Shown here piece after piece: positions 11,686 to 28,646 of a DNA stretch of 64,000 nt; within the stretch, counting starts at the first letter, position 1; the number at the start of each line of letters is the position of its first letter. Origin of the DNA: Diphasiastrum complanatum (Eukaryota > Streptophyta > Lycopodiopsida > Lycopodiales > Lycopodiaceae); the NCBI GenBank assembly GCA_029204225.1, contig CM055111.1:1260453-1324452 (forward strand), given 5' to 3'. The notes beneath the pieces are model-generated. The model was not told the DNA's origin. It made no database searches and worked only from the letters and a program-made list of their open reading frames with translations. A program made the translations under genes and the position numbers.

Positions 11686-12563
11686 TGAGGAAAGATAGTA
11701 GGCCTATATGCCTGATTATGGGTCACATTATAAAAATACTTTAAAATCATCATCCGTATAGTCAATGCAAATAACTCAAAAAATAAAGCAATATTGCTTT
11801 CTATATCACTTGAATCGGAAATCATACTTAGAAGATATTTAACTTGAAAGAGAGTTAAGAAATTTCGTAAAAGTCGTAAAACTTTATCTATGTAAAAAGG
11901 ATCTTTAAATATCTCAGTCAAACTGAAATCATATATTGTCATGCATATACTTGCTAGGATCAGCCCGTAGAGTAGAAACATATTGTAGTTACGACTTTTT
12001 GAATTCAGGTCATTATTTTAATACTTTTTTTGATAAAAGCATTTTTCACACTCGATGGCATTGGATTCTAGAATTTCGTGGACATTTCGGGTGAAGAGCC
12101 AAGGAGGATTCTGGAATCCGTATATTGTAGTCTAAATCTAAAGTTTGCGTCCGATGAGTGATGGGAAACAGGATTACGGAATCTACAGTATGAGGAAAGA
12201 TAATAGGCCTATATGCCTGATTATGGCTCACATTATAAAAGTACTTTAAAATCATCATCCATATAGTCAATGCAAAGAACTCAAAAAATAAAGCAATATT
12301 GCTTTCTACATCACTTGAATCAGAGATCATGCTTAGAAGATATTTAACTTGAAATAGAGTTAAGAAATTCCGTAAAAGTCGTAAAATTTCATATACCTAA
12401 AAAGGATCTTAAAAAATCTCAGTCAAGCTGAAATCAAATATTGTCATGAATATACCTGCTACAATCAGCTCGTAGAGTAGAAAAATATTGTAGTTATGAC
12501 TTTTTGAATTCAGGTCATTATTTTGATACTTTTATTGATAAAAGCATTTTAACACTCGATGGC
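11610..12563 (-). pseudogene. Duplicated hydrophobic ORF of unknown function
   Basis: Minus-strand reading of both 505-bp units gives the same protein stretch. Copy 1 is open for 123 codons (11610-11981). In copy 2 the frame is open at 12046-12330, and upstream of it two stops interrupt recognisable DFSLTEIF and LLRNFLTLFQVKYL segments. Conserved features are LRLLRNFLTLF, then MISDSSD(I/V)ESNIALFFE, then a hydrophobic run and YFYNV. The pattern suggests membrane helices, perhaps with an S4-like basic segment, but I cannot assign a family. Possibly a decayed exon of a membrane protein; possibly a chance reading. Confidence 0.35.
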
Positions 12564-12697
12564 ATTGGATTCTGGAATTTCGGGGACATTTCGGGCCGAG
12601 AGCCAAGGACGATTCTGGAATATGTATATTGTATCTAAATCTAAAGTTTGGTCCGATGAGTGATGAGAAACAGGACTATGGAATCTACGGTAGCCTG
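11686..12697. repeat. Tandem duplication, two copies of a 505-bp unit
   Basis: Copy 1 is 11686-12190 and copy 2 is 12191-about 12697. Both start tgaggaaagata and end near gaatctac(a/g)gta. The copies differ at scattered single bases and small indels. The unit holds a minus-strand hydrophobic open frame (see separate entry). No transposon protein or terminal repeat is seen. Confidence 0.9.
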
Positions 12698-12763
12698 TTT
12701 GGTGTTAGTGATCACGCCGACTATCAATCTAGCAAGCCAATGTTGTGTAGGTGAATGTAGGTC

Positions 12764-17894
<5,131 letters not shown>

Positions 17895-18378
17895 TGTAGT
17901 GGGTTTCTTTCCTTGCCTAACCTGAATCCAAGATATAGTCAATCTAGCATCAAAGAGACGGAGTTAGTTGTCACGCGTAGGTTCGTTTCCATGAGAGCGA
18001 TAGTATAGTTTAGATTTCAACATGAATGGAGGATCTAACACTAACATCCTTTAACACTAAGCATTAACGCTACATCCATTAACCCTACTTCCATCAACCT
18101 TAAATCCACAACAATGATAGAAACTTACTCTTCTCTCTCTCCCTTTCTCTCTCACAAAAAGCATAACAAATAGCAATCCCAATAATGATCAAATCCAACA
18201 ATTAGCAAATACCAAAGAAAGCATGAGGAATGGAGGAAAAGAGAGGAAGAGCAAGGACATTCATCAATCCATTTCTGAAGAGAACCAATCTGTTTTATTG
18301 AAATGAGAAAATGAACATGAGGATCAACTTGAGTTGGTCCCTTTTTATAATAGAGAAGAGGACCTTGGCCTTCTCGGA
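17895..18378 (-). repeat. 3' LTR of G1, missing its U3 part
   Basis: Collinear with 28647-29122 at about 94 percent identity by hand count. Similarity stops near 18378, so about 285 bases of the LTR start, together with the polypurine tract, are absent. Because the outer edge and target duplication are intact, this is a later internal deletion and not a faulty insertion. Confidence 0.85.
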
Positions 18379-18440
18379 GGTCTTAAATTTGAGAACCCAT
18401 CCACCACGCGAGGACTCATGTGAAGGTCTGGATCTGGTCC

Positions 18441-20601
18441 TCAACGCTGATGGGCCTTCTGAATAAATGGCTTGTCCTTGATGAGGATGGACCTGCTTGT
18501 ACTGTCAGTATGGTGGGTGGTTGATTTGCTAGATCTAGAGCTCCCCCTGTTCCATGCTCGAATCAACCCCTGTATCCATTTGTACAGCTTCTTGGCGCGA
18601 AGGGGAGAATTGCGGCATGACCGAGACGGGGTTTGTGGTCCGGCTTCCAACACTTGAGCGATGGATTTTTCATAGGCGTTGATGGACTCTTTTGCCTTTG
18701 CCAACTTAGTTGAAGCTATTCCTTTGAACCTATCAAAGCGGCCTTGGAATCCCTGAAGGGCCACTTTGTATGTTTACACTTTCTTGAACAAATATGCAAT
18801 CTCCGTCAGTGTGACCGGATGATCGGGTATTTGTGTTTGTAGATATGCATCACGCTCAAGGGTGGTCACATCCAATTCACCTTGAAGCCATGTGCGATCT
18901 TGTTCGGCCATCTGTAATTGCCCCTTCAGCAGCTACACCTATTGCTTGGCATCTTGCACTGCCTTATCTACCTGATTCTGTGTGGTTGTCAGGGCGTTTT
19001 GCAGGGATCTGATGTAGGTTTCCAAGTGATCAGCTTGTTGCTGGGCCAATGTCTTTTTGCTTTCAGCCTTTCCTTCATGTTGTTTGGCTATCTTCACCTC
19101 TCGATCCAGCTGGACAATTTTCTGGCTGATTAGAGTATTTTCGGATCCTAGATCAGAAATCCTCTGTTCCATTTTTTTCTTCTTATCTAGCATAGACTGG
19201 ATCACTTGCCCAAGGCTTGAAACTAACCCGAGAGCATCACCAGAATCAACGGTCGTGGAGGTGACAACAGTAGGAGACCCTGATGGTACTGTCCTTGGTA
19301 AGCGTGGAATATGTGCCAAGGTCTCTTCTTCAAACCCTTCAGGCACCGTGTCGAACTGCATTGGTGACTTTACAACTGTGTCGACCCGAAGTATAGCTGG
19401 GCTACCCTATGTGGGGGGCTTGCTGACTGGCATCTTCAACACCAACATTAGATTCATGGATATGCCTGAATACTCTTCCAATGGATTGGGGTTCAAAGGA
19501 CGCTGGGCTCTGGAGCATTTCAAAGATTTCGGTGGCCCCCAGAGGGTCGGAATCATCGAACATATCCATGAAGAACTGTGTGTTGGGTGAGGTTGCTTCG
19601 GTGTGTAGGGGTGAGGTAGCCTGGGCAGCTGTGATGGGAATGGTAGGCCCAATGGTCACAAACTGTCCTTGTATGGGAGCAGAGGCAAGGGAAGCATCAA
19701 AGGCGAGGGTAATGGGAAGTTCAGTGTGAACAACAGTAGAGGGTGGAAGCGCAGCTGACGAGGTATACCTAGTGCGATGTCATGACGCGGAAGACGAGTC
19801 AAGAATTACGATCTCGCTGCGTAGACGACGACGACTATGAGAACTTGAGGCCTGATGAGATGACTCGGTTGGTGCTTCTTTGTAAACCGAAAGCACAGAA
19901 TCCAGGTGGAAGCCATGGATTCTGTTTTCTAAGTGAGAAGCGGCTAAGAGGGACAATAGAGAGCCAACGACGAATTGCTGCTTTGTATTGGCCTTAATAG
20001 CTCACTTGAGCTCACCAAAAACAACCTTGAACCAGTTATATGGTTCAAGAGGGGCTTTGGCCAACTTTGTGTGGGACTCCACTATCCTGTGAAGGATTTG
20101 AGATGTGATGCGGTCTTTCTTGAGGTTGCCAACCATCAAGAAATGATTCAACAACTGGGCAGCAACGTGGATGGAAGACTCAGTGATGGCTTCCAGAAGG
20201 TAGTCATCATTAGTCTAGTGTAGATCGTTGGTGAGGTCAATGTATGGCTTGATGGCCTGTTTGGCATGCTTGTAATTAGGTGAGGCTTGCGTACTAGATG
20301 AGATTCCTGTAGTTGCAAGTGCGGCCTCAGTGACGCGCACCTTGTGTGTGGCTCCTTGGAAGGTGATATAAAACTTGGATTTCTCTTCCTTCCACGTACT
20401 GAAGGCAAGAGTGATGAAATCCATATTGATGCGTCCCAAAAAGGCTCTCTCATGAATACCCATGGCAGTAAGTAGAGGCTCTACAAGGGTCATCCATTGA
20501 GTGACCATGCTTGTGCTAGGAAGAATCATGATGTCCGTTGCAGATGGGACATCACGATAGATAGTATAGCACAGAGACTGAGAAGTATTGGTAGAAGACA
20601 T
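18441..20601 (-). pseudogene. Extra 3' ORF of G1 (N-domain, linker, coiled coil; C-domain deleted)
   Basis: Unrecognised family. The start is chosen at ATG 20601 (MSSTNTSQS). The N-domain has QWMTLVEPLLTAMGI, FITLAFSTWKEEKSKFY and HKVRVTEAALATTGISS. It aligns with the N-domain of the G2 copy (WVQAAGPLLQAMGI, YRVRVNTDALAAIGIVS). An in-frame TAG lies near 20217, after which DDYLLEAITESS and LLNHFLMV continue the alignment. A Ser/Pro-rich linker follows, then a clear coiled coil (18939-19361) with heptad-like Leu/Lys/Glu/Gln spacing. The C-terminal domain of the other copies is absent, lost in the same deletion that removed the polypurine tract and U3. Role unknown; the position matches that of env-like ORFs in Athila elements. 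Confidence 0.78.
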
Positions 20602-21306
20602 GATGATTAGAAAGGAATTATAATACGTGAAAGTGTATCAGAAGGCAATGCAGAAAATTTGGAAGGCTTTGGTCACAAGAAAAATTTGCAAGAGCTTCGC
20701 TAGCACAAGTGAGGAATGAATCGAATTCAGCCAACTTATAGGTGAATTTGGTGGGTCCATTACACTGAATAGTAATTGGGCTGATTAATTCTGAACAAAA
20801 ATTTGCAGGCATGTACAGTACTATAAAAATAGGTTATAAAAATCTAGATGAAGGTTTCTAGGAATCTGAGCTATCAGGCGAACGTTTTCCAGGGCTGGCG
20901 AAGGATGAACCTTCGTCCAAGAGGGTCCTTCGCCCAGGTACTATCATAAATACATTTTTTCACAATCTGAACCTATGGACAACCTAATTTTGACATTTTA
21001 AGATCATCTAGCAGGTCGACCAAGGTTTATAATGAGGTTATGATGCTCGGTGAAGGTTCCCAAAATGGCATATCACTGAACATTCGCCTAACTCAAAAAT
21101 TGAATTTTCTCTTGTCAGAAACCTTCGCCCACCTCAATTTAGATAAATCAAGGGTGGATGTACAGTCTGAGAGCTCAACGAAGGTATATGATACTGTATT
21201 GGCCAAATCTGTCCAAAATAGTGATTTTTTAAGTCATTTTCCATAAAATATTGTGCTTCCTTTTCCTTATACTAATGACTTCCTGACTTTTGCTCATCAA
21301 TCTTTT

Positions 21307-21350
<44 letters not shown>

Positions 21351-21507
21351 ACTGTCTTTTTGCAAAAAAAAGTTAGCACATTAAATACTGAAAACAAAAA
21401 ATTGAAAACAAATAAAATGAAAAAATATATTGAGATCAGGCTTGCTGAACTAGCGGAGCAAGCTGCCAAAACTTGCGTAATCGGCTACCATTTACCGGAG
21501 TATCAAA
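20602..21507. other. Noncoding spacer between integrase and the extra ORF of G1
   Basis: No coding signal. It carries several copies of the GGCGAAGGTTC-like motif on both strands (for example near 20897, 20908, 20926, 21050 and 21120) and an (AT)n run at 21309-21348. Confidence 0.65.
21309..21348. repeat. (TA)n microsatellite, about 40 bp
   Basis: Perfect TA dinucleotides inside the G1 spacer downstream of integrase. Confidence 0.95.
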
Positions 21508-23150
21508 TCATTTTCCATCCAAGTGCTCAAGAATTATTGTGCCATAGTTCAGGATTTCCTTCACTTTATATGGGCCTTCACCAGTAAACTTCAACTTACC
21601 CTTGATCAGCTTGGTTTTGTACATCAATGCAAGATCTCCTGCTTCCAGATCTTTCTTGTGCAATCGACGATCGTGCCATGCCTTGCGGCGGGCTTTCTCT
21701 GCTGCTAAGGCATGAACTGCCATCAATCGGGTTTCACATAATTTGTACAACGCTTCATGACGAAGTTGTAAAGACTGATCATCATTTAATCGTTCCGTTG
21801 CTGCTATGCGTAAAGATGGGATTAAAAATTCAATTGGCATAACATCATCTTGACCATAAACCAAATGAAAAGGTGTTTGATTTGTACTATTTTTGTAAGC
21901 AGTTCCGAATGCCCATAATGCTGTATTGTTCCCAATCAGACCGACTCACTTCAACTGTCTTTGTCATAATGGTGCAGAGAATCTTATTGGAAGATTCAGC
22001 TTGGCCATTCCCTCTGGGATAATAGGGAGTACTAAATCTGTGTATAACAAAAAAATCTTCCAGTAAACAATTTACTGTTTGATTAACAAAGTGTGTACCT
22101 CGATCACTGACAATTTCGATCGGACATCCAAATCTGATTATAATATTTTCATATAGAAACTTGGCCGTAAATTTTGCATCAGCCACTTTGACAGCTTTGG
22201 CTTCAACCCACTTGGTCATATAATCAATTGCGACAATAATGTATTGGACCTGAGATCCTTGCGCAATGGGATGAATAGGACCAACATAATCCAATCCCCA
22301 TTTTTCAAACAGTGCTTGCGATAAAATCGGATGTAAGAGTTCATAATTTTGTCGAGTAGGTCGTTGTGCTCGCTGGCAGACATCACATGTCTGAATAAAA
22401 TTTTCTGTGTCCTTATGAAGCGTTGGCCACCAACAACCAGATTGCAAAAGTTTGCGAACAATAATATCTGTAGAGAAGTGTCCTCCACCCATGCCATCAT
22501 GTGAAAACATGATTAGATCTGATACTTCATGCGGTAAAACACATCTTCGTAAAATATTATCTGATCCACGAAGATACAATTGTCCTACAATTAATTGATA
22601 AGGTTGAGCCTTATGAATCAACTGTCTTTTCTGTACTTTTGTCAAAGAGTCATTCGGTTGTCCTAGCATCATGTACTCAACAATATCTGCTGCCCACTCA
22701 GGTACTGCCTCAACATAGAACAACGCAACATCTGGCAGTTCATCATCCACTTCAGTATTAATTGGTGCACATTCAATTCGTGAAACGTGATCGGCTAGAT
22801 AATGTTGCTTCCCCTTTCTGACCACAATTCGAAAGTCAAATTCAGTCAATAATAATAACCATCTTGCAATACGTCCAGTATTACACGTCTTGTTTACCAA
22901 GTAAAGTAACGGTTGATGATCCGTATAAAATGCAAAGTGTGTTTCCATGAGGTAGTGACAAAATTTCTGAATAGAAAAAATCATGGCTAGCGCTTCACGT
23001 TCTGTTGTTGAATAATTTTTCTATGGATCTGTAAGCTGTGTGCTTGCAAATCGTATAGGATAATCCTTCTTATAGTCACCTGGCTGCGTCAAAACTGTCC
23101 AATGGCGTATTTCGAGGCATCGGTATGAACATGAAATTCTAATGTCTAAT
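21508..23150 (-). pseudogene. G1 RNase H and integrase
   Basis: The main open stretch is 21887-22984 (365 codons). RNase H ends with TDHQPLLYLVNK and DHVSRIE. Integrase follows: zinc ligands H162, H169, C200, C203; catalytic D232 (GLDYVGP), D294 (VSDRGTHF) and E330 (GNGQAESSNK), all present. A frameshift near 21880 separates the C-terminal part (21508-21864), which has VYGQDDVMPIEFLIPSLRI and a GDLALMYKTK stretch. No chromodomain follows. The intact triad but broken frame says the enzyme decayed recently relative to G3. Confidence 0.92.
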
Positions 23151-24203
23151 CTGGAGAACGCAGAATTGGTGCTGAAGATAATGCTTTTTTTAACTTTTCA
23201 AAGGCTTCTAACACCTCTACTGTCCAAATAGGAACAATAGTTAATTTGTATATAGGTCGTGCTAAATCCGCAAAGAAGATAATAAAAATTTGATAGTAGT
23301 TTGCATGACCCATAAACACAAACTCCTCAAATTGTTGATGGCGATGGCAATTCCACAATAACTTTGATCTTAGAATAATCGGTGGCAATGCCATGTCTTG
23401 ATATCAAATGTCCAAGCACCACTCCGTGAGAAACCCATATCTGGCATTTTTTTGGATTTAGAGCAATCTGATATTTGCGGCATCTTTCAAAGACTTTCTC
23501 CAATCGATCCAGGTGGTCTGTATCTACTATGAACTCCCAAGTCGTCCAAGTAAATTTCAAGGAATTTCTGTAGATAATCTTTAAAGGCAAATTACATTAC
23601 TCTTTGGAATGAACTTGGTGCATTATAGAGTCCAAATGACATTACTTTGTAAGCATAGGTGCCCCATTTTGTTGCAAAAGTAGTTTTGTGGCGATCGGTA
23701 GGTGCAATCTTAACCTAGTTGTTACCACTAAATCCATCTAGGAAACTATAAGCTTCTGCTCCAGCAAGGCGATCCAAAATGCTTTCAGTAAAAGGTAACG
23801 GAAAGTGATCCTTCCGTGTCACTTTATTCAATGCTTTGAGATTCACACAAATTCGCAATTTCCCATTTTTCTTAGGAACAATGACAATTGGTGAAATCCA
23901 TTTTGTATGCTCAATCTCATAAATGAGATCGGCATCAAGCAATCTCTGAAGTTCTTTCTTTATCAGATCTGCCACATTAGGATTACAACGATAGAACTTT
24001 GTAACCTTTGGTACTGCATCAGGTACTAAAGGTATGGTATGTTCAATGACTGATGTCGGAATACCCTTCAAATCTTGACAAGTCCATGCAAAGCAATCTT
24101 GATACTTAATAAGTAATAAACGGAGTGCTTGATACTGTTCAGGAGTAAGTTGTGATCCCACTTGTACAATCTTTTCCTGTTCTTCTGGTTCTGCAAGATT
24201 CAT
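23151..24203 (-). pseudogene. G1 reverse transcriptase
   Basis: From MNLAEPEEQE (24203) through WISPIVIVPKKNGK, ICVNLKALNKVTRKDHFPLPF and YSFLDGFSG, which holds the first catalytic Asp. In-frame stops replace a Gln (TAG, near 23715) and another residue (TAA, near 23593). After them come KVMSFGLYNAPSSFQ and the YLDD catalytic box at 23541-23552. All RT motifs are readable in one frame up to this point; a frameshift follows before RNase H. Confidence 0.9.
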
Positions 24204-25242
24204 TGGCTACATCCTAACTGGGCCATCGTAAACCTCTTTAGATTACAGCATGTGTTCTTCAGGTTCATGCTGTGCTTTAGGTAACATGATAACCACATGT
24301 ATAACGTTTAAAATGCTCTAGCATATCATGCTGGACTACATTTGCTTGTTCTTTTTCGAAAGGACTTGTCTTGGATCTTCGTTTAGACTTCTTAGCAGGA
24401 ATTGATTGTGGAGGTGATGACTTTCGGGATGATAAATCTTTCTTCACAAATGAAGACTTCCTAGACGATGATGTCTTGTTGGAATCTGACTTGAAGAATC
24501 ATTCTTGACTTTTTCTTTTCCTTTATCAAATAGAGGTGGCACTTCCTTTGAGTCGATCTTTTGAGGGGGATTTTCCCATTTCAGGAGCGTATTATAATGT
24601 TGCTTTGCTTGTTTCTTCGTCATCGAACCTGTGATCCTGTCTCCCTTCAATATAACTGCTTTGGACGATTTGATTGTTGGTTCATCAGGAACATTACGCA
24701 CTCCAAATTTGGTCTAATCCATATGATGTAAAATATGTTCATCCGTAAGTTCTGCATTGCCATCATAAGTTAAGGCATGGCTCATTGGTATGAGATCATC
24801 CTCAATTGGATCTAGTATAGGTTCTGTTGATATCCAGGCTACATTCAGCACATTTAATGAAAACATGATTGACGTATCCAAAGTTTGATCTAATAAGGAA
24901 ATCTCGCTCATCTCTGATTGAATATCTTGTTGACACATATATCCTGCTGTACAATCAATTGTTGCAAGAGCTTCATTTCAATTGACAGTATCCGTTTGAG
25001 AATCATAGTGAACTCCCAATTTTTTCTCTGGTCGATCACAAGTGTGATCCGTTGTTGATGAATTGCCATCCACTTTTTGAACCACTGGCTTGATAGTCCA
25101 AGTCGTAGGATCAACTTTAACTGCACGTTCACGATTTTCAAACGTGATTTGCCGGTACCCCAGTTATGAATTACTTGCGCAACTCGTACCCATGGACATC
25201 CTAAGAGAACTCGGTAGACATTTGGTACTTCTGGTAAGTCCA
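24204..25242 (-). pseudogene. G1 pol linker between protease and reverse transcriptase
   Basis: A long poorly conserved region with open stretches at 24908-25246, 24714-24938 and 24444-24701. G2 has a corresponding stretch with matching phrases: (I/V)(V/N)HNWGT near 25170 and 60980, and SLNVLNVAWISTEP (about 24840) against FGVNMINVAWLSTKA (about 60670). The conservation between G1 and G2 shows it is genuine coding sequence of the polyprotein, but I know no domain for it. Confidence 0.7.
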
Positions 25243-25710
25243 TCACGACGAAACTAATGGCGATTGTACTCCTGCAATCCTGACAAGTATATCTTCCACC
25301 ATTCCTCGTGGACGAATTGTCGTTTGATCAGCTAGCTTAATAGCAAAAGTAGCAGGCTTAATCTTTCTAAGGCCCCATTTTGTACATAGCTTTGTAGAAA
25401 TCAGATTAACTCCTGAACCGCCATCTATCACGGCTGTTTCTTTAGAAAATTGTCTATGTTGTATCGGTAGAGTGATATTCTTTTGTTCAATTTTCCAAGC
25501 GGCTCCAACATGGAGTACATCGTTAGATTCTTCAAATCCAGCACAAAAAAGCGGCTCTTGATGGTCCTCTGATTCTTTTTGAGCTAACTTTTGCGCTAAG
25601 ACTTCTTTTGCTTTTGGCACCAACTTTAGGAACTCTCCCAATGAAATATTGATCTTGCTAGACAAAATATTCATGAGTAATTCTGTATGCGGTGCTTCTG
25701 GTTCAGTCAT
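25243..25710 (-). pseudogene. G1 retroviral-type aspartic protease
   Basis: MTEPEAPHTELL leads into a retropepsin-like domain with AVIDGGSGVNLISTKL. The D-G-G reading of the catalytic loop and the following SGVNLIS are typical of Tat-branch plant gypsy proteases. FAIKLADQTTIRPRG follows. It would cut the element polyprotein inside the particle. The frame is open but is separated from gag by a shift. Confidence 0.85.
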
Positions 25711-25871
25711 CTTGAAGGGCTCTTCGTGATGATGTAATTAATCATTATATCCATACGTAAATTTCTTGGAGGTTGCAATGCTGAAGACCGAACTTCGGTT
25801 GTTGCTTTAGCAGCTTCAAGTTCCTCTTCTTCTTGTAGATGTTTAATTTACTGTCTCATATCCTGATATCT

Positions 25872-27433
25872 TCATTTTTCTGCATTAAGATTTGGATAGA
25901 CTCCCGATGTTGTTGGTGTATCGTTCAATGGTATAGAATCAGCAGGTACTAAATCCACTACTGGTTCTTTTTGCTTTTGTGCTCTGGTGACCACCATCAA
26001 GGGTGCACTTGGATTATTTTGAGCTACTGATCCTTGCTTGATTGTTATCAAATCTATAGGTGATGTAGCTGGTGGTGGCTTCGATCTTGCTGGACAGTTT
26101 TTATAGCAATGCCCATATCCACAGTCACGACAGAATGGTACAATTTTTTTTTTATTTGGGGATTCTGCAACTCTGTGATTTTCTCCACATGCAAAGCACC
26201 CAAGTGGTGCTCTAGCCCAATTTCTCGAGGCTTGTTGTTGAGCGGCAGCATAAATGGCATACTGTTCTGAAGATCCACCTTCCTGATCATTACCATAGTT
26301 CCATTGCTCAACACTTCCGTAAGGTTTTGGTTCCATCAAATTGGCAGGAGGAGCGGAGTGTTTTGGTGGGGCAGGCAAAGCTAGACGTTTCGGATATCCA
26401 AGAGTAGATTGTCGCAGTCTTGCTACTGGATTGCCTCCATACTGTGGATCTCGATATCCCATCTGGACATACCATTGCTGAATTATCCGAGGGTTGAAGT
26501 TGCAAAGGGCAGTCTCATGGTCAGGTGAATTACACAGATGGCAAACACTGATTTCCATTCATTTTTTCAATTGAGGACACTCGTTCACTGTGTGATTTCC
26601 TATACAAATAGAACACCAGACATTTTCCCTGGTAGGAAAAGTCTTTGCAAACTTCTCAGGTTCCTTGTTCGCTTCTCCGTGGAAATTTTCCAATGCTTTG
26701 ATCTTCTCATCAAATTGCAACTGCAACTTTTTCATTTGTTTCTGTTGGGTCTTCCCAAGTTTCTCGAACTCATTGAGCATCATTTCTGCAGTAGCATTGG
26801 CATTCGTTGATGCAATAGTGGTGGATGTCATAGTAGTCTGCCCTGCTGTATAAGGCAACATACTGACATTCGGCTCATCATCTAAATCTTCATCCTCCTC
26901 CCGAATTGCATCATCCATTGCATTTTGCAAAAGTGCGTACTCATTATGGCGTTTCAGCTCACGTCTGATCCGTTTATATAGACATGACAAAAATCACATA
27001 ATCATGGCATTTTCATTAATCAGCTCATGCTCACATTCAGATCTAAGACGTTTCACCCTTTCGATGTAATCTTAAACCATTTCCCGCTTTCCCATTTTAA
27101 TTTTACTTAAAAGTAGGAAAGGGTCTTCCATAAACTTCCGCGGTTTAAACCGTGTGATAAGGACTCGTTTAACAACCTCCTAATCTGTACGCTCAATTTC
27201 ATCTTGGTTATGGTACCAATCTTGTGCTGGCCTGTTAAGGCCTTAAGAAACAACTTAAGTTTATCTTGAGGATAAATCTCACCATAGACCTCACAGGATT
27301 CAGCATAGATCTGAAGAAATCTAACTAGATCTGTTAATCCATTATATTTGGGTAGATCCAATCGAGGTGCTCTTCTAACAATAATTGGATTGGCCTCCTG
27401 TGGAGCATCTCCAGGAGCAGCCATCTTTACCAA
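25872..27433 (-). pseudogene. G1 gag with four zinc knuckles
   Basis: It starts at MVKMAAPGDAPQE (27433), followed by the capsid-like KYNGLTDLVRFLQIY stretch. After frameshifts, RELKRHNEYALLQNAMDDAI and a nucleocapsid part are readable. Four Cys/His clusters follow: CSICIGNHTVNEC, CHLCNSPDHETALC, CFACGENHRVAES (last Cys lost) and CRDCGYGHCYKNC. A TGA at 26559-26561 lies in frame between the first and second knuckles. G2 has all four clusters in the same order, so the four-knuckle layout is a property of the family. Gag would form the cytoplasmic particle and bind element RNA. Confidence 0.85.
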
Positions 27434-28622
27434 TCTTAGATCAAATCAAAAATGAGATTGGATATAGATTTTTCCAAAAAACTATCTCAGATTAGATCTG
27501 CTAGGTCTATTCCACTTTTCAAGAATCAGATTCTATATGATGAAAAACTACCCAAAATTCGATCAATCGATACTTCTCAAAAATGATAAATCTCTCAGAG
27601 TCCAATTAAGAGTATATCAGATTTGATCCAAATTTTGACAGAGACTTGATCTGGAAAATTAGAAACTAAAAATAGGACTGGCAAAGGTTCTCTAGACGAA
27701 GGTTGTCTCGGCAAAGGTTCAACAGTACTATTTTGGGATAAAAATTCTCTGAACACTTTTCTAGCAATTTTTTGGGAAATAACCTTCGCCAACCTCTCAG
27801 ATGGAAGATCTGGGATAGATAAAACTATGGACAACCGGACAAAGGTTTCTAACACAAGATAATACAGTTTTTGTAATCTAGTGAGGGTAAAAATCAAGAT
27901 TTTTTGTGATCTGATCAAGAAGAATCTTCGTCGAACTCAAAAATAGTAGTTTACTATAGATAGAATGTTTTGGAAACTCGACGAAGGTTCTGGTGAGGGA
28001 TCAAGAGTAATCTGGTAATTTTGCAAAAAAGTGATTTTTTTGGCAAACATATGACAATATGACAACTGATCCTCTGAAAACCTTTCTATTTTTGGTATTA
28101 TTCTTCGTCGACCTAGCAGCAGATAGATCTGAATCACATCTAAGCACAGTGAATCGGGCGAAGGTTCTTTTTCTGTATTTTTTAGGGTTTTGATAATTTT
28201 TGGTGGTTTTTCTGATGTTTCTGGAAATTTGTTGGGAATTAATCTTCGCCCTTCAAACTGAAGGTTCTGTAAACAAAACCAAAGGTGTCTGAAACTCGGC
28301 GAAGGTTTCCTGAAAGAGAGTAAAAAGTGCTGAGCTTTGATGATGCTTTTTGTCTCTTTTTGACCAAAATTGACAAATTTGACCGATTTTTGTTATTTTT
28401 TCTGATATCTCAGATCGAAATGGATCTTAAGATTGGTGATCTGAATAGCTTTCCCTATTTAATAATCAGATTATATTTCAAACAAGCAAATCCACTCAAA
28501 TCTAGCAAATTCAATCCCAAACTAACACTACAATGCAGATTTAACACTATTCATGCCACGACAAAATGCCTAATGCAAGCTAATCATCAACGAAACATGC
28601 TGCAAACTGAAAAATTGGCGTA
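27434..28622 (-). other. Long G1 leader with dispersed GGCGAAGGTTC-like motifs
   Basis: About 1.2 kb between the primer-binding site and gag. No coding signal beyond short open frames. At least ten variants of (G)CGAAGGTT(C) or its complement occur between 27681 and 28309, on both strands. See findings. Confidence 0.75.
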
Positions 28623-28642
28623 GCTCCCCGACAACGGTTCCA
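28623..28642 (-). other. G1 primer-binding site, tRNA-Asp-like
   Basis: The minus strand reads TGGAACCGTTGTCGGGGAGC a few bases inside the LTR end. It matches the TGGCGCCGTTGCCGGGGA site used by Athila/Tat elements with a few changes. Confidence 0.75.
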
Positions 28643-28646
28643 AAAT

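Noticed and set aside
11610-11981. Voltage-gated channel S4 helix in the duplicated ORF
   Set aside because: LRLLRNF resembles such helices, but too few basic residues follow and no pore or other helix is recognisable.
18441-20601. Envelope-type protein for the extra ORF
   Set aside because: Position fits, but I see no signal peptide, membrane helix or glycosylated ectodomain; the coiled-coil and charged content argue against it.
20602-21507. CRISPR-like array suggested by repeated CGAAGGTT motifs
   Set aside because: Motifs are short, irregularly spaced and in both orientations, in a eukaryotic retrotransposon; no cas-like gene is present.
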